62,668 nt of DNA from Candidatus Falkowella caecavicola (GCA_904420125.1 CAJFUK010000062.1:1-62668), one strand, 5' to 3'; counted from the first letter of the stretch, positions 53,162 to 62,568 are shown. A program made the numbers and translations. The notes: generated by a model not told the origin, from the sequence alone.

Positions 53162-53204
53162 TTGACAGATAAAATAAAAGAGCTTATAATAATTGCGTGC
53201 GCAA
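53162..53204 (+). promoter_or_regulatory. Consensus promoter with palindrome at the start site (marR-ABC operon)
   Basis: TTGACA (53162-53167), a 17-nt spacer and TATAAT (53185-53190) match consensus exactly. TTGCG-TG-CGCAA (53193-53204) lies at the expected transcription start and is the likely operator of the MarR protein encoded just downstream. Confidence 0.78.
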
Positions 53205-53231
53205 CAAATTTTTGCAAGAAGGTGAAACGGT

Positions 53232-53654
53232 ATGCGGCGTTATATTATGAAAAATATCAGTACTATCGCACGGTGTGCAACGCTCTACAGAGATGAAAAA
53301 CTGACGGCGCTGGGACTCAATGGATATCAGGCTCCTTATGTGCCGGAGATTTGTAACACACCTGGCATTACGCAGGAGCAGTTGGCGCAGCGGCTGCATG
53401 TAAACCGAAGCAGTATCACCCGCCAGCTGGCTTTGCTGGAGGAAAACGGGTTTATCCTGCGCCAACGCAGTACGGAGGACAGACGCTCCATTGAAGTATA
53501 TCCTACGAATAAAATGGTAGAGGCGCTTCCGATCGTACGTGATACCTTCCGCCGATGGCGGATGGAACTGACCAAGGGTCTGACTGAGGAAGAATTGGAA
53601 TTGTTGGAAACATTGCTGGAACGTTTAGCAAACCGTGCAGAGGAAATTCGATGA
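53232..53654 (+). CDS. MarR-family transcription regulator
   Basis: A 140-residue winged-helix regulator. The dimerisation helices flank the reading domain ICNTPGITQEQLAQRLHVNRSSITRQLALLEENGFILRQRSTEDRRSIEVYPT (about 39-91), a complete MarR DNA-binding unit with the wing D-R-R. It is the first gene of an operon with two ABC exporter half-transporters; its end overlaps the first by 4 bp (ATGA). AAGAAGGTGA lies upstream of the ATG. The expected role is repression of the exporter until a substrate drug or metabolite binds. Confidence 0.92.
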   Translation: MRRYIMKNISTIARCATLYRDEKLTALGLNGYQAPYVPEICNTPGITQEQLAQRLHVNRSSITRQLALLEENGFILRQRSTEDRRSIEVYPTNKMVEALPIVRDTFRRWRMELTKGLTEEELELLETLLERLANRAEEIR

Positions 53655-55357
53655 AGACGATTTTTACTTATTTACGTCCTAAACTGGGACAAATCAGCAT
53701 ACAGCTGATCATTAAATTTGGCGGGACGATTGTAGAATTGCTGCTGCCATGGATGCTCTCCGTTATTTTAGACGAATATGCGGCGGTGGGAGATCAACCG
53801 ATGATTTGGATCTGGGGCGGCCTGATGACTTTATGTGCGGTTGGTGCTTTGGCCGGTAATGTAATCGCGAACCGAATGGCCACAAGGATCTCCCGCGATA
53901 TTACACTTCGTCTGCGGCGGGATCTGTTTGCTAAAGTGACGCAACTATCCTGTAAACAGGAAGATGCCTTTACAACGCCATCCCTGATCTCGCGGCTGAC
54001 CAGCGATACATATTATGTACATCAAATGATTGATCGTATGCAGCGGTTGGGTGTGCGTGCGCCGATCCTGTTGCTTGGCGGAATTGCCATTACTCTTTCA
54101 TTGGAACCAGTGCTTACTCTGGTACTGATTGCAGCACTGCCTTTGCTGGGGGCAGTAGTTTGGTTGGTGTCCCATAAGGGGATCCGGCTATATACGCGTA
54201 CGCAGGAGGCCCTGGATGGTATGTTGCGTCGGGCACAGGAGAGTATGGCGGGTATCCGTGTGATTCAGGCCCTGTCTAAAACCGAGTATGAACGGATGCG
54301 GTTTGATGATGCCAACAGTCAAGTGGTGCACAACGAGCGGACGGCCGGTTTGTTGACCAGTCTGACAAACCCGGTCATGAATCTGGTGCTCAACGCCGGA
54401 CTAACTCTGGTAGTGGTGGTCGGCGCGTATCGTGTCAACGCGGGAGTGACGCAGCCGGGGACAATCATTGCCTTTTTAAGTTACTTTACGATTATTCTGA
54501 ATGCTTTGATGATGGTATCCCGTTTGTTTGTCATGTATTCTAAAGGTGCTGCCAGCGGCCGGCGTATTGCAGAAGTACTGGATGCACCTGTAGATATGGA
54601 AACAGAATCACACCCCGAAGGATCAAAAGAATTCCATATAGAGTTTGAACATGTCTCCTTTTCTTACGCAAAACGAAGTATGGATCTGCAGGATATTACC
54701 TTTGGGCTGCGCCAAGGAGAAACGCTGGGAATTATCGGGCCGACCGGCAGCGGAAAAAGTACGTTGCTGCGCTTATTATTACGGTTTTATGATCCGGATA
54801 TGGGGATCATACGCATCCATGGAGAAGATTTACGTGCCATTGCGCCGCAGCGGCTGCATGAAATGTTCGGGGTTGTTTTTCAAAACGATTTTTTATATGC
54901 GGGGACATTGGCAGAAAATATTGATTTTGGCCGCGATTTAACACTGGAGCAGATCTCTCATGCAGCAAAAACAGCGCAGGCAGATTTTGCGTTCTCGCGG
55001 GAAAGCGGAATGGATACGCCTGTCGCTTCGCGGGGCGCCAACCTGAGCGGTGGACAAAAGCAGCGGGTGCTGCTTGCGCGGGCACTGGCAGCACGGCCGG
55101 AAATTCTTTTGCTGGACGACAGCTCCAGTGCGCTGGATTATAAAACAGATGCCGCACTGCGACGAGCGTTGGCAAAAGAACTACAGGATACTACAAAGAT
55201 TATCGTCGCACAGCGAATCAGTTCTATCCGGCACGCCGACCATATATTGGTATTGGAAGAGGGGCGTGCGATCGGATATGGTACACACGAACAGCTTATG
55301 CAGTCATGTCCCAGTTATCGGGAGATTGCGCGTGTACAAATGGGGGAGGTGGAATAG
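53651..55357 (+). CDS. ABC exporter half-transporter A (degenerate ATP site)
   Basis: A 568-residue protein with six membrane helices (about 1-310) fused to a nucleotide-binding domain. Walker A GPTGSGKST (about 365), Q-loop FQNDFLY, ABC signature LSGGQKQR, Walker B EILLLDDSS and H-loop VAQRISSIRHAD (Gln where His is usual). The residue after Walker B is Asp instead of the catalytic Glu, as in heterodimeric exporters such as BmrC/D or TM287/288. It pairs with the next gene, whose signature is altered, so one of the two ATP sites is non-canonical. Multidrug or lipid export is inferred from the family. Confidence 0.92.
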   Translation: MKTIFTYLRPKLGQISIQLIIKFGGTIVELLLPWMLSVILDEYAAVGDQPMIWIWGGLMTLCAVGALAGNVIANRMATRISRDITLRLRRDLFAKVTQLSCKQEDAFTTPSLISRLTSDTYYVHQMIDRMQRLGVRAPILLLGGIAITLSLEPVLTLVLIAALPLLGAVVWLVSHKGIRLYTRTQEALDGMLRRAQESMAGIRVIQALSKTEYERMRFDDANSQVVHNERTAGLLTSLTNPVMNLVLNAGLTLVVVVGAYRVNAGVTQPGTIIAFLSYFTIILNALMMVSRLFVMYSKGAASGRRIAEVLDAPVDMETESHPEGSKEFHIEFEHVSFSYAKRSMDLQDITFGLRQGETLGIIGPTGSGKSTLLRLLLRFYDPDMGIIRIHGEDLRAIAPQRLHEMFGVVFQNDFLYAGTLAENIDFGRDLTLEQISHAAKTAQADFAFSRESGMDTPVASRGANLSGGQKQRVLLARALAARPEILLLDDSSSALDYKTDAALRRALAKELQDTTKIIVAQRISSIRHADHILVLEEGRAIGYGTHEQLMQSCPSYREIARVQMGEVE

Positions 55358-57163
55358 GTGCCTGCTGAAAAAAATTTATCTGGGAATCGCGGCGGCGGAT
55401 CTTTTGAACGACCCAAGGCGCGGTCGGGACTTATTTTAAAACGGTTGTGGCATTATCTTTACCAGTATAAATGGATGCTTTTATTAGCAGCGGTACTGAG
55501 TATAAGCAGTAATCTTTTTGCGTTATTGGGACCAAAACTTTCCGGATACGCGATTGATGCCATCAGGCCCGGCTTTGGACTGGTAGATTTTCAGACGGTG
55601 TTTCATTATACAGCGCTCATGCTGGTATTTTATTTGTTTTCCTCATTGCTGGGTTATGCGCTGGCCGCATTGATGGTACAGCTCAGCCGTAACATTGTAT
55701 ATCAGTTGCGAAAAGACGCGTTTGATCATTTGATGAAATTGCCTGTCCGTTTTTTTGATACCCATCCGATTGGTGATGTGCTGAGCATATTATCCTACGA
55801 TATTGACACGGTCAATGCTTCATTATCCAACGATCTGGTACAAATGTTAGCGAGTGCGATTACCGTAGGAGGTTCCTTTGTGATGATGCTGTCCATTTCC
55901 CCGCGTCTGATGTTGGTATTCGCCATTACGATTCCAGCTTCTGTTCTGTTCACGCAGTATCGTTCCAAACGGGTACGTCCACTCTATCGCAAGCGCAGCG
56001 AAAAATTGGGTGAACTTAACGGTTATGCTGAGGAGATGACGGGCGGGTTAAAGACGATCAAGGCCTACGGACGGGAACAGGTATTTAATCATCGCTTTGA
56101 GCAGCACAATATCGATGCCTGTCAAGCCAATTACGCGGCCGATCATTTTGCCTGTATGACGGGTCCCACAGTCAATTTTATTAACAATCTCTCCCTGGTT
56201 CTGGTCAGTGTTTTTGGATCGTTGTTATATATGGGCGGCGGCATCAGCTTGGGAAGTGTATCTTCCTTTGTGCTGTATTCCCGTAAATTTTCCGGCCCGA
56301 TCAATGAATTTGCCAACATCATCAGTGAGTTGCAGTCTGCCCTTGCGGCAGCTGAACGTGTCTTCCGTCTGTTGGATGAGCCGGAAGAAGTGCCTGATTT
56401 GCCGGGTGCGCAGGAATTATCTAAGATCGAAGGCGCAGTGGAACTGAAAAATATTCATTTCGGTTACGATACGCGGCCTGTTCTGCAAAATTTTAGTCTC
56501 CAGGTCCAGCCTGGTCAGATGGTGGCTATTGTTGGGCCTACAGGCGCGGGAAAAACGACGATCATCAATTTGTTGATGCGTTTTTACGATCCTGATCAGG
56601 GTATGATCTCTGTCGATGGAAAAGAGATTCAGACTGTTACCCGCGCCAGTCTGCGCCGTGCTTATTCTATGGTATTGCAGGATACCTGGTTGTTTTCCGG
56701 TACGGTATTTGAAAATCTGGCTTACGGAAAAGAAGGCGTCACCAGAGCACAAGTGGAAGAAGCCGCCAAAGCGGCAAAAATTGATGGATTTATTCGTTCG
56801 CTTCCGCAGGGATATGACACCATATTGCGGGATGGCGGATCTGAAATTTCTAAAGGGCAGAAACAACTCTTAACAATTGCCCGCGCCATGCTGCTGGATG
56901 CACCTATGTTGATTCTGGACGAGGCGACGTCCAATGTGGATACCAGCACAGAGCGTGCCATTCAGGCGGCTATGCTGGAACTGATGAAAGGCCGTACTTG
57001 TTTTGTCATTGCGCACCGCCTTTCCACCATCCAAAACGCAGATCTGATCGTGGTTTTACAGGACGGCGCGGCGGCAGAATGTGGAACCCATGCACAGCTT
57101 ATGGCGAAAGGAGGTTATTACCGGGAACTGTATCAAGCGCAGTTTGATACAGCGGAAGGATAA
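55358..57163 (+). CDS. ABC exporter half-transporter B
   Basis: A 601-residue partner of the preceding protein: six membrane helices (about 30-340) and a nucleotide-binding domain with Walker A GPTGAGKTT (about 390), Q-loop LQDTWLFSG, Walker B MLILDEATS with catalytic Glu, and H-loop IAHRLSTI. The signature reads ISKGQKQL in place of LSGGQ. The normal site thus combines its Walker motifs with the signature of protein A, while the other site is degenerate. The GTG start directly follows the stop codon of gene A and GGGGGAGG precedes it. The N-terminal extension of about 20 residues is hydrophilic. Confidence 0.92.
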   Translation: MPAEKNLSGNRGGGSFERPKARSGLILKRLWHYLYQYKWMLLLAAVLSISSNLFALLGPKLSGYAIDAIRPGFGLVDFQTVFHYTALMLVFYLFSSLLGYALAALMVQLSRNIVYQLRKDAFDHLMKLPVRFFDTHPIGDVLSILSYDIDTVNASLSNDLVQMLASAITVGGSFVMMLSISPRLMLVFAITIPASVLFTQYRSKRVRPLYRKRSEKLGELNGYAEEMTGGLKTIKAYGREQVFNHRFEQHNIDACQANYAADHFACMTGPTVNFINNLSLVLVSVFGSLLYMGGGISLGSVSSFVLYSRKFSGPINEFANIISELQSALAAAERVFRLLDEPEEVPDLPGAQELSKIEGAVELKNIHFGYDTRPVLQNFSLQVQPGQMVAIVGPTGAGKTTIINLLMRFYDPDQGMISVDGKEIQTVTRASLRRAYSMVLQDTWLFSGTVFENLAYGKEGVTRAQVEEAAKAAKIDGFIRSLPQGYDTILRDGGSEISKGQKQLLTIARAMLLDAPMLILDEATSNVDTSTERAIQAAMLELMKGRTCFVIAHRLSTIQNADLIVVLQDGAAAECGTHAQLMAKGGYYRELYQAQFDTAEG

Positions 57164-57179
57164 ACAGCCGTCGCAAACA

Positions 57180-58796
57180 TCAAAATCTATCCTCCTTACA
57201 AAAAATATCCGCCGGTGTTACACCGGCGGATATTTTTTGTAAAAACGGTATAGGAGAAGTCCTTTGAAGTGTGTACGAGGGAATTTTGATCTCTGTACCA
57301 GCAGACCGTGAATATAAAATCTGATACGCACTATTCATCAGATGATTTCCGGTGTCATAGGACAGCTCCCATGCGCCGACACCAGCGATTCCCAACGATT
57401 TTGCCAGAGATGCTTTGGCGGCAATCGACTGAGGGTCTTCATAAGTGATCAACGTGTTATTGCCAAACAGATAAGGGACCTGTGCGTCCGGATGTAGAAA
57501 TTCTGTATAAGCAGGGTTGTTCAGATAGGTGTTGTATACTGTACTGTAACTGATGGATTTGGCGGAAGTAAAATGGCTGTATAAACCATTATTTTGATCG
57601 CTGACACCCTGATAGATATAACCGTAAAAGGGCATACCCAGAATCAGCTTGTTGGCAGGAACGCCGTGTTGCAGATAAACAGACACAGCATCATATACAC
57701 TGTTTTTATATTGGGGAGAATCTTCCTTAGGCTGATATAAAGGCGCATTAAAATCTGAATAACTGTCCCAGGGACCGTGCATATCATACGCCATGATAAA
57801 GATGTGATCTACTAAAGCTGCTACTTTGGTCGGTTCAATTTTTGACAGGTAACTGGAAGAAGCAGCGCCGGCAATAGTCAGGTAATATTTTCGTCCGTCA
57901 GCCTGTCCCTGCGCGTCCAGTTTGTTGCGAATGGCCTGCAATAATAAAGTGAAATTCTGTTTATCCTGCGGGCGGTTGGTATTTCCGGCTAAACCGCCTG
58001 ATACCGGGTATTCCCAGTCCAGGTCTACGCCGTCAAAACCATGTTCCAGAATAAAATCCAGTACACTTTGTGCAAACGCTTCCCTTCGCTCCTGGGTAGA
58101 AGCAATATCCGAAAAATATGTAGAATAATCCCAACCTCCAACTGAGATTAAAGTTTTTAAATGTTTATTATTTTTTTTCAGTGTTCGCAGGGATTCAAAA
58201 TTTTTAAGGTCATTATTGGGATCTGCCAGGGCAATTCGGTTTGTTTGCGGATCTATTTTTGCAAAAGCATAGTTTAAATGTGTTAGTTTACTGGCCGGAA
58301 CACTCAAAGGAGTATATCCCTTATAAGCCGACCAACTGGTATAATATCCTACAATAGCTTTTCCTGTTGGAGTAGGGGTTGGCGCTGGGAGAGAAGGGGG
58401 CGTTGGTGTTTGGGAGGAAGATTCCTTGTCCGGCTCATTGGATGGAGAATCCGGAATACTGGAGGAGGAAGATTCGGTGTTTCCAGATGATACTGAAGAC
58501 TCTGTATTTTCTTCAGAGACTGTATTGGATGGATTTTGGGGTAGAGATGGCTGTGCAGATTCCGTAGATGAATCGTTTTCGGGAGAGGATTCAGGTTGTG
58601 AAGAAACAGGATCTTCAACGACAATGGAATTGTCCTGGTTTTCTGTAAAATTTTCCTCAAAAGAGACAGTCTGGTCAGATATTTCCGGTACATCAGGAAT
58701 GTCATTTTGATTGGGGATAAACCGCATGCCGATAAAAAAAGTTAAAATCAAAATAAGAATAATGCCTCTGGTCAATCGGACGTATAATGGTTTCAA
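57180..58796 (-). CDS. GH18 chitinase-like secreted or anchored protein
   Basis: A 538-residue protein. The N-terminal hydrophobic helix (about 11-26) is followed by a long Ser/Glu/Asn/Pro-rich linker (about 33-143) and a GH18 domain (about 146-500). The catalytic motif is FDGVDLDWEYP (Asp-x-x-Asp-x-Asp-x-Glu), with SVGGWDYS and MAYDMHGPWD as further family blocks, and WELSYD at the end. It would hydrolyse chitin or peptidoglycan-like beta-1,4-GlcNAc bonds outside the cell. The last about 22 codons run through the shared terminator hairpin at 57198-57240, so the natural C terminus may be shorter. Confidence 0.9.
   Translation of the reverse strand: MKPLYVRLTRGIILILILTFFIGMRFIPNQNDIPDVPEISDQTVSFEENFTENQDNSIVVEDPVSSQPESSPENDSSTESAQPSLPQNPSNTVSEENTESSVSSGNTESSSSSIPDSPSNEPDKESSSQTPTPPSLPAPTPTPTGKAIVGYYTSWSAYKGYTPLSVPASKLTHLNYAFAKIDPQTNRIALADPNNDLKNFESLRTLKKNNKHLKTLISVGGWDYSTYFSDIASTQERREAFAQSVLDFILEHGFDGVDLDWEYPVSGGLAGNTNRPQDKQNFTLLLQAIRNKLDAQGQADGRKYYLTIAGAASSSYLSKIEPTKVAALVDHIFIMAYDMHGPWDSYSDFNAPLYQPKEDSPQYKNSVYDAVSVYLQHGVPANKLILGMPFYGYIYQGVSDQNNGLYSHFTSAKSISYSTVYNTYLNNPAYTEFLHPDAQVPYLFGNNTLITYEDPQSIAAKASLAKSLGIAGVGAWELSYDTGNHLMNSAYQILYSRSAGTEIKIPSYTLQRTSPIPFLQKISAGVTPADIFCKEDRF
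57198..57240. terminator. 20-bp perfect bidirectional terminator
   Basis: 57198-57217 pairs perfectly with 57221-57240 around TTA. Core ATCCGCCGGTG with A-rich and T-rich ends. It ends the exporter operon but lies inside the last codons of the convergent GH18 gene. Confidence 0.88.
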
Positions 58797-58966
58797 TTGG
58801 CTCTCCTTTCACCGTATATCTTGGTATGTATAATCGATTCAAGAGTATTATAATCGAACAGAACGCTTAATGGCAATGCAAAATATTTGGAATATAAAGC
58901 AGAGATTGTATCACACTATGAGGAGAGAATACCAAGTGATAAAAAGAAGAATAATGAGGTGAGACG

Positions 58967-60406
58967 ATGGAATCCATTTGGAGCCAAACCCAATCTATGC
59001 CAGAAAAGCCGTTCCTTCCCGGCAATATAGAAGTGGAGGCCGCCGTAATCGGTGGAGGAATGGCTGGGATTTTAACAGCGTGGTATTTAAAAGAGGCGGG
59101 AATAGATGCTGTTGTATTAGAAGCAGATCAAATCGCAAGCGGACAAACCAAAAACACAACAGCCAAAATTACTGCACAACACGGACTGATATATCAAAAA
59201 TTAATAGATTCTCTGGGAATAGACAGTGCTAAAAAATATGCCAACGCCAATCTACAGGCAATCAAGGCTTATCGTGATATCATCGCTTCGTTAAAAATCG
59301 ACTGTGATTTTCAGGAACTGCCTTCCTATATTTATTCAGTTTTGGATGCGGAAACTTTACAGGAAGAAACCAAAGCGGCGCAAAAATTGGGGATTCCTGC
59401 CGAATTTACATTGCAGACCAGCCTGCCGTTTCCGATCAAAGGAGCTGTTTGTTTTTCAAAGCAGGCACAGTTTCATCCGTTGAAGTTTCTTTCTGTACTG
59501 GCCGATCAGCTGGATATTTATACACAGACTAGAGTGCAGAAAGTAGAAGATAACAGGATTCAAACCAACCGTGGGATTGTACAGGCAAAATACATTGTTT
59601 TTACTTGCCACTATCCTTTCCAACTGACCCCCGGATTTTATTTTATGCGGATGCATCAGGAGCGCAGTTATGTACTGGCACTGGAAAATGCAGGTCAAAT
59701 GAACGGGATGTATCTTGGCATAGATCCCGATGGACTGTCTTTCCGTCATCATGGAGATTTCCTGTTGTTAGGAGGCGGTGGACACCGGACAGGAGAAAAC
59801 AGAATGGGCGGGCGCTATGATACTCTGCGACAGGTCGCCAGGAAATTTTGGCCGGAATCCCTGGAAAAAGGTCACTGGTCTGCTCAGGATTGTATGCCGC
59901 TAGATGGCGTGCCCTATATTGGGCAGTTTGCCGCTTCAGTCCCAAACTGGTATGTTGCCACTGGTTTTGGAAAATGGGGGATGACCAGTTCTATGGTGGC
60001 AGCGCTGGGGATTCGGGATTTGATTACTGGCCATAAAAATCCGGATTTGGAGGTGTTTTCACCGCAGCGGTTTACACCGGCTGCCTCCGCAGGTACCTTT
60101 CTGGATAACAGCCTGCATGCCGTACGGGATCTTTCCCGGCGTATTCTGGCTCCTCCGCGCGAAGAACTGGATGCTCTTCCAAACGGACATGGGGGCATTG
60201 TAGAGTACCAGGGGGAAAAGGTGGGGGTATACAAAGATGAAACCGGAAAGGTATTTGCAGTCTCGATCAAATGTCCTCATTTAGGCTGTCAATTAGAATG
60301 GAATCCCGATGAAAAAAGCTGGGATTGTCCTTGTCATGGCTCCCGCTTTGATTATCACGGCCGTCTTTTAGATGATCCTGCACAGGAGGGATTACAGCAT
60401 GTTTAA
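58967..60406 (+). CDS. FAD-dependent oxidoreductase with C-terminal Rieske domain
   Basis: A 479-residue fusion. The N terminus has the FAD-binding motif VIGGGMAGILTAWYLKEAG (about 28-46) and the DAO fold, closing with GFGKWGMTSSMVAALGIRDLI. Residues 400-479 form a Rieske [2Fe-2S] domain: CPHLGC and CPCHGS supply ligands Cys436, His438, Cys454 and His457, and Cys441/Cys456 the usual disulfide pair. The substrate is unknown. Such flavin-Rieske fusions pass electrons between a small substrate and an external carrier. GAGGTGAGACG precedes the ATG. Its stop codon overlaps the next start by 8 bp. Confidence 0.9.
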   Translation: MESIWSQTQSMPEKPFLPGNIEVEAAVIGGGMAGILTAWYLKEAGIDAVVLEADQIASGQTKNTTAKITAQHGLIYQKLIDSLGIDSAKKYANANLQAIKAYRDIIASLKIDCDFQELPSYIYSVLDAETLQEETKAAQKLGIPAEFTLQTSLPFPIKGAVCFSKQAQFHPLKFLSVLADQLDIYTQTRVQKVEDNRIQTNRGIVQAKYIVFTCHYPFQLTPGFYFMRMHQERSYVLALENAGQMNGMYLGIDPDGLSFRHHGDFLLLGGGGHRTGENRMGGRYDTLRQVARKFWPESLEKGHWSAQDCMPLDGVPYIGQFAASVPNWYVATGFGKWGMTSSMVAALGIRDLITGHKNPDLEVFSPQRFTPAASAGTFLDNSLHAVRDLSRRILAPPREELDALPNGHGGIVEYQGEKVGVYKDETGKVFAVSIKCPHLGCQLEWNPDEKSWDCPCHGSRFDYHGRLLDDPAQEGLQHV

Positions 60407-61277
60407 ATATTATGGAAAGCATAAAAACCATTCCTATTTTGAAGGCTGGTATTTTAAACAGCAGGGAGAAGATGGTGCAGTTGCCCTGATCCCGGCCATT
60501 CATACAGATTCCTGCGGTCGGCGTTCTGCCAGTTTACAGGTCATTACGCCAGATGGCACAGACTGCTTTCCATACCCGGCGGAAGCGTTTCAAGTCAATG
60601 AAAAAATTCGTCTGGGCGACTGCTGGTTTTCAGAACAGGGAATTTATCTCCAGGCAATGCGGGATAAAAGTTCTGTTTATGGACAGATTCAATACAGCGC
60701 TTTGGCGCGTCCTGCCTATGATATAATGGGTCCCTTTCAATGGGTACCGTTTATGCAATGCCGGCATGGAGTTTACAGTATGTACCATGCAGTAGATGGA
60801 GAGCTTTTTGTCAATGGAAAACCATATCATTTTCATCATGGGACTGGGTATATAGAGGGAGATCGGGGACGTGCCTTTCCGCGTCAGTATTTGTGGACCC
60901 AGTGTACCCGTTCGGCGGCATCCATCATGTTTTCTGCGGCACAGGTACCTTTAGGAGGAGTTTCTTTGCTGGGATGCATTGGATTTATTTATTATCGGGG
61001 AAAAGAACAACGATTTGCCACATATCTTGGAGGAAAGGTAGCACAGATGAACGCTCAGTCGCTGGTAATTGTACAGGGAGACCACCAAATAGAGGTTCGC
61101 GAGCTTCATCATCGGGCGTTCCCTCTTCATGCTCCTCAAAACGGCGATATGGGACGGATTGTCCATGAAGGCATTTCCTCTACAGTACACTACCTTTGGA
61201 CTTATAAGGGAAAGGTACTGTTAGACTTGATCAGTCCGGAAGCGAGCTTTGAATACGGGAATATTACAACCGGATGA
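60399..61277 (+). CDS. Tocopherol-cyclase-family-like protein
   Basis: A 292-residue soluble protein. FKYYGKHKNHSYFEGWYFKQQ at the start, with the SYFEGWYFK block, HGVYSMYHAVDGELFVNGK and FHHGTGYIEGDRGRAFPRQYLWTQ, matches the bacterial tocopherol-cyclase-like family. Plant tocopherol cyclase closes the chromanol ring of vitamin E; bacterial relatives have no proven role. The reading frame begins inside the end of the flavin-Rieske gene (ATGTTTAA, 8-bp overlap) with AGGAGG 10 nt upstream, so the pair is probably translationally coupled and may act on the same lipid or quinone-like substrate. This functional link is inference. Confidence 0.8.
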   Translation: MFKYYGKHKNHSYFEGWYFKQQGEDGAVALIPAIHTDSCGRRSASLQVITPDGTDCFPYPAEAFQVNEKIRLGDCWFSEQGIYLQAMRDKSSVYGQIQYSALARPAYDIMGPFQWVPFMQCRHGVYSMYHAVDGELFVNGKPYHFHHGTGYIEGDRGRAFPRQYLWTQCTRSAASIMFSAAQVPLGGVSLLGCIGFIYYRGKEQRFATYLGGKVAQMNAQSLVIVQGDHQIEVRELHHRAFPLHAPQNGDMGRIVHEGISSTVHYLWTYKGKVLLDLISPEASFEYGNITTG

Positions 61278-61351
61278 TTGCATTTTTTATAAAAAACGGT
61301 ACAATAGAGATATTCACAGCCATTAGATAACATAAACAGGGAGTGTTATTC

Positions 61352-62116
61352 GTGAGAATTATCATTTCTCCAGCAAAAAAAATGACAGATGAACTGGATT
61401 TTTTAGAACCGGAAACGCAGCCGGTATTTCTTAAACAGGCTGCGTTTTTAAAAGAATATCTTGCAAGCCTTTCCCTGGAGATGCTGCAAAGTCTGCTGGC
61501 ATGTAATCGGGAAATCGCACAGCTGAACTACATGCGCTATCAAACCATGAGCCTGAACCATCATTTGGTACCGGCCTTACTGGCTTATGACGGAATTCAA
61601 TATCAATATATGGCGCCCCAAATATTTGAACAGAGTTACTTTGACTATGTACAAGCACATGTGCGGATTCTATCCGGATTATACGGCGTTTTACGTCCTT
61701 TAGACGGTATAACGCCGTACCGCTTGGAAATGCAGGCTAAATTACATACACCATTCTGTAAAAATTTATACGACTATTGGAAAGATTATATTTGTCAGGA
61801 AGTTATACGGGATACGCACACCCTGATTAACCTTGCATCCGAAGAATACAGCCGTACGGTGTTGCCGTATTTACCGGCACAGGTCCGTGTCATTCATTGC
61901 GTTTTTGGAGAAGAACACGATGGAAAGGTAAAAGAAAAAGGGGTCTATGTCAAAATGGCTCGTGGGGAAATGGTGCGTTTTATGGCTGAAAGACAAATCA
62001 CAGATCCTGAGCAGATCAAAACGTTTGACCGGCTGGGATTCCGGTATGCTCCTGCTTTATCGGATACAAGTACCTTTGTTTTTTTGATGGAACAACCGCC
62101 CGGCAGGAGGAAATAG
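61352..62116 (+). CDS. yaaA: Peroxide stress protein YaaA (DUF328)
   Basis: A 254-residue protein of the YaaA family, which limits free iron and DNA damage under hydrogen peroxide in Escherichia coli. RIIISPAKKM is the conserved start. LLAYDGIQYQYM, LSGLYGVLRPLDGITPYRLEMQ, LINLASEEYSRTV and KMARGEMVRFMAER follow in the usual order. The start is GTG at 61352 with AGGGAG 7 nt upstream; another GTG at 61343 lies within that ribosome site and is rejected. It is a single gene with a long perfect terminator. Confidence 0.93.
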   Translation: MRIIISPAKKMTDELDFLEPETQPVFLKQAAFLKEYLASLSLEMLQSLLACNREIAQLNYMRYQTMSLNHHLVPALLAYDGIQYQYMAPQIFEQSYFDYVQAHVRILSGLYGVLRPLDGITPYRLEMQAKLHTPFCKNLYDYWKDYICQEVIRDTHTLINLASEEYSRTVLPYLPAQVRVIHCVFGEEHDGKVKEKGVYVKMARGEMVRFMAERQITDPEQIKTFDRLGFRYAPALSDTSTFVFLMEQPPGRRK

Positions 62117-62130
62117 CTGTTGGACCCTAA

Positions 62131-62189
62131 AAGACTAAACTAATAGAAAAAAGCCGGCTAGGCCGGCTTTTTTCTATTAGTTTAGTCTT
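62131..62189. terminator. 28-bp perfect bidirectional terminator
   Basis: 62131-62158 pairs without mismatch with 62162-62189 around TAG, with core AAAAAAGCCGGC. It overlaps the stop codon of the convergent DUF4363 gene. Confidence 0.92.
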
Positions 62190-62568
62190 AAAAAATATTG
62201 CGCAGAGTAGGCATTTCTGATTCTACAATATGATTAAAAATCACTTCAATTTTGTTCAACTGGGCACAGAATTCTGCTGTATTTTTAAACTCCAGCAGAT
62301 AATACAGTTCAGAAATAATCTTAGTGATTTCATCTAAGTCATTGTGACGGACATAGCAAACCAATATACTGCTTTCTTCTTCCCACAAGTGATTCAGCTG
62401 GTTGTGCAGTTCTTTTGCTTTTTCAAAATCATTGTTTTGTACTGCCTGGGTCGACTGCTCAATTAAATGATTCAAGTCTTTCTGGACTCGGTTTAGATTA
62501 AAGATTCCCCATACGCTCGCGGAAATGATCAAAATTAGAATGGAAAGAATGGCAGTCAGCCGCTTCAT
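62188..62568 (-). CDS. DUF4363 protein
   Basis: A 126-residue protein with one N-terminal membrane helix (about 5-24) and a helical, mostly charged extracytoplasmic part. NRVQKDLNHLIEQSTQAVQNNDFEKAKELHNQLNHLWEEESSIL and ITKIISELYYLLEFKNTAEFCAQLNKI are the family blocks of DUF4363, common in spore-forming Clostridia and often near a DUF421 gene, which would lie outside this window. The function is unknown. AGGAGGAAAC lies just upstream of the ATG. Confidence 0.83.
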   Translation of the reverse strand: MKRLTAILSILILIISASVWGIFNLNRVQKDLNHLIEQSTQAVQNNDFEKAKELHNQLNHLWEEESSILVCYVRHNDLDEITKIISELYYLLEFKNTAEFCAQLNKIEVIFNHIVESEMPTLRNIF

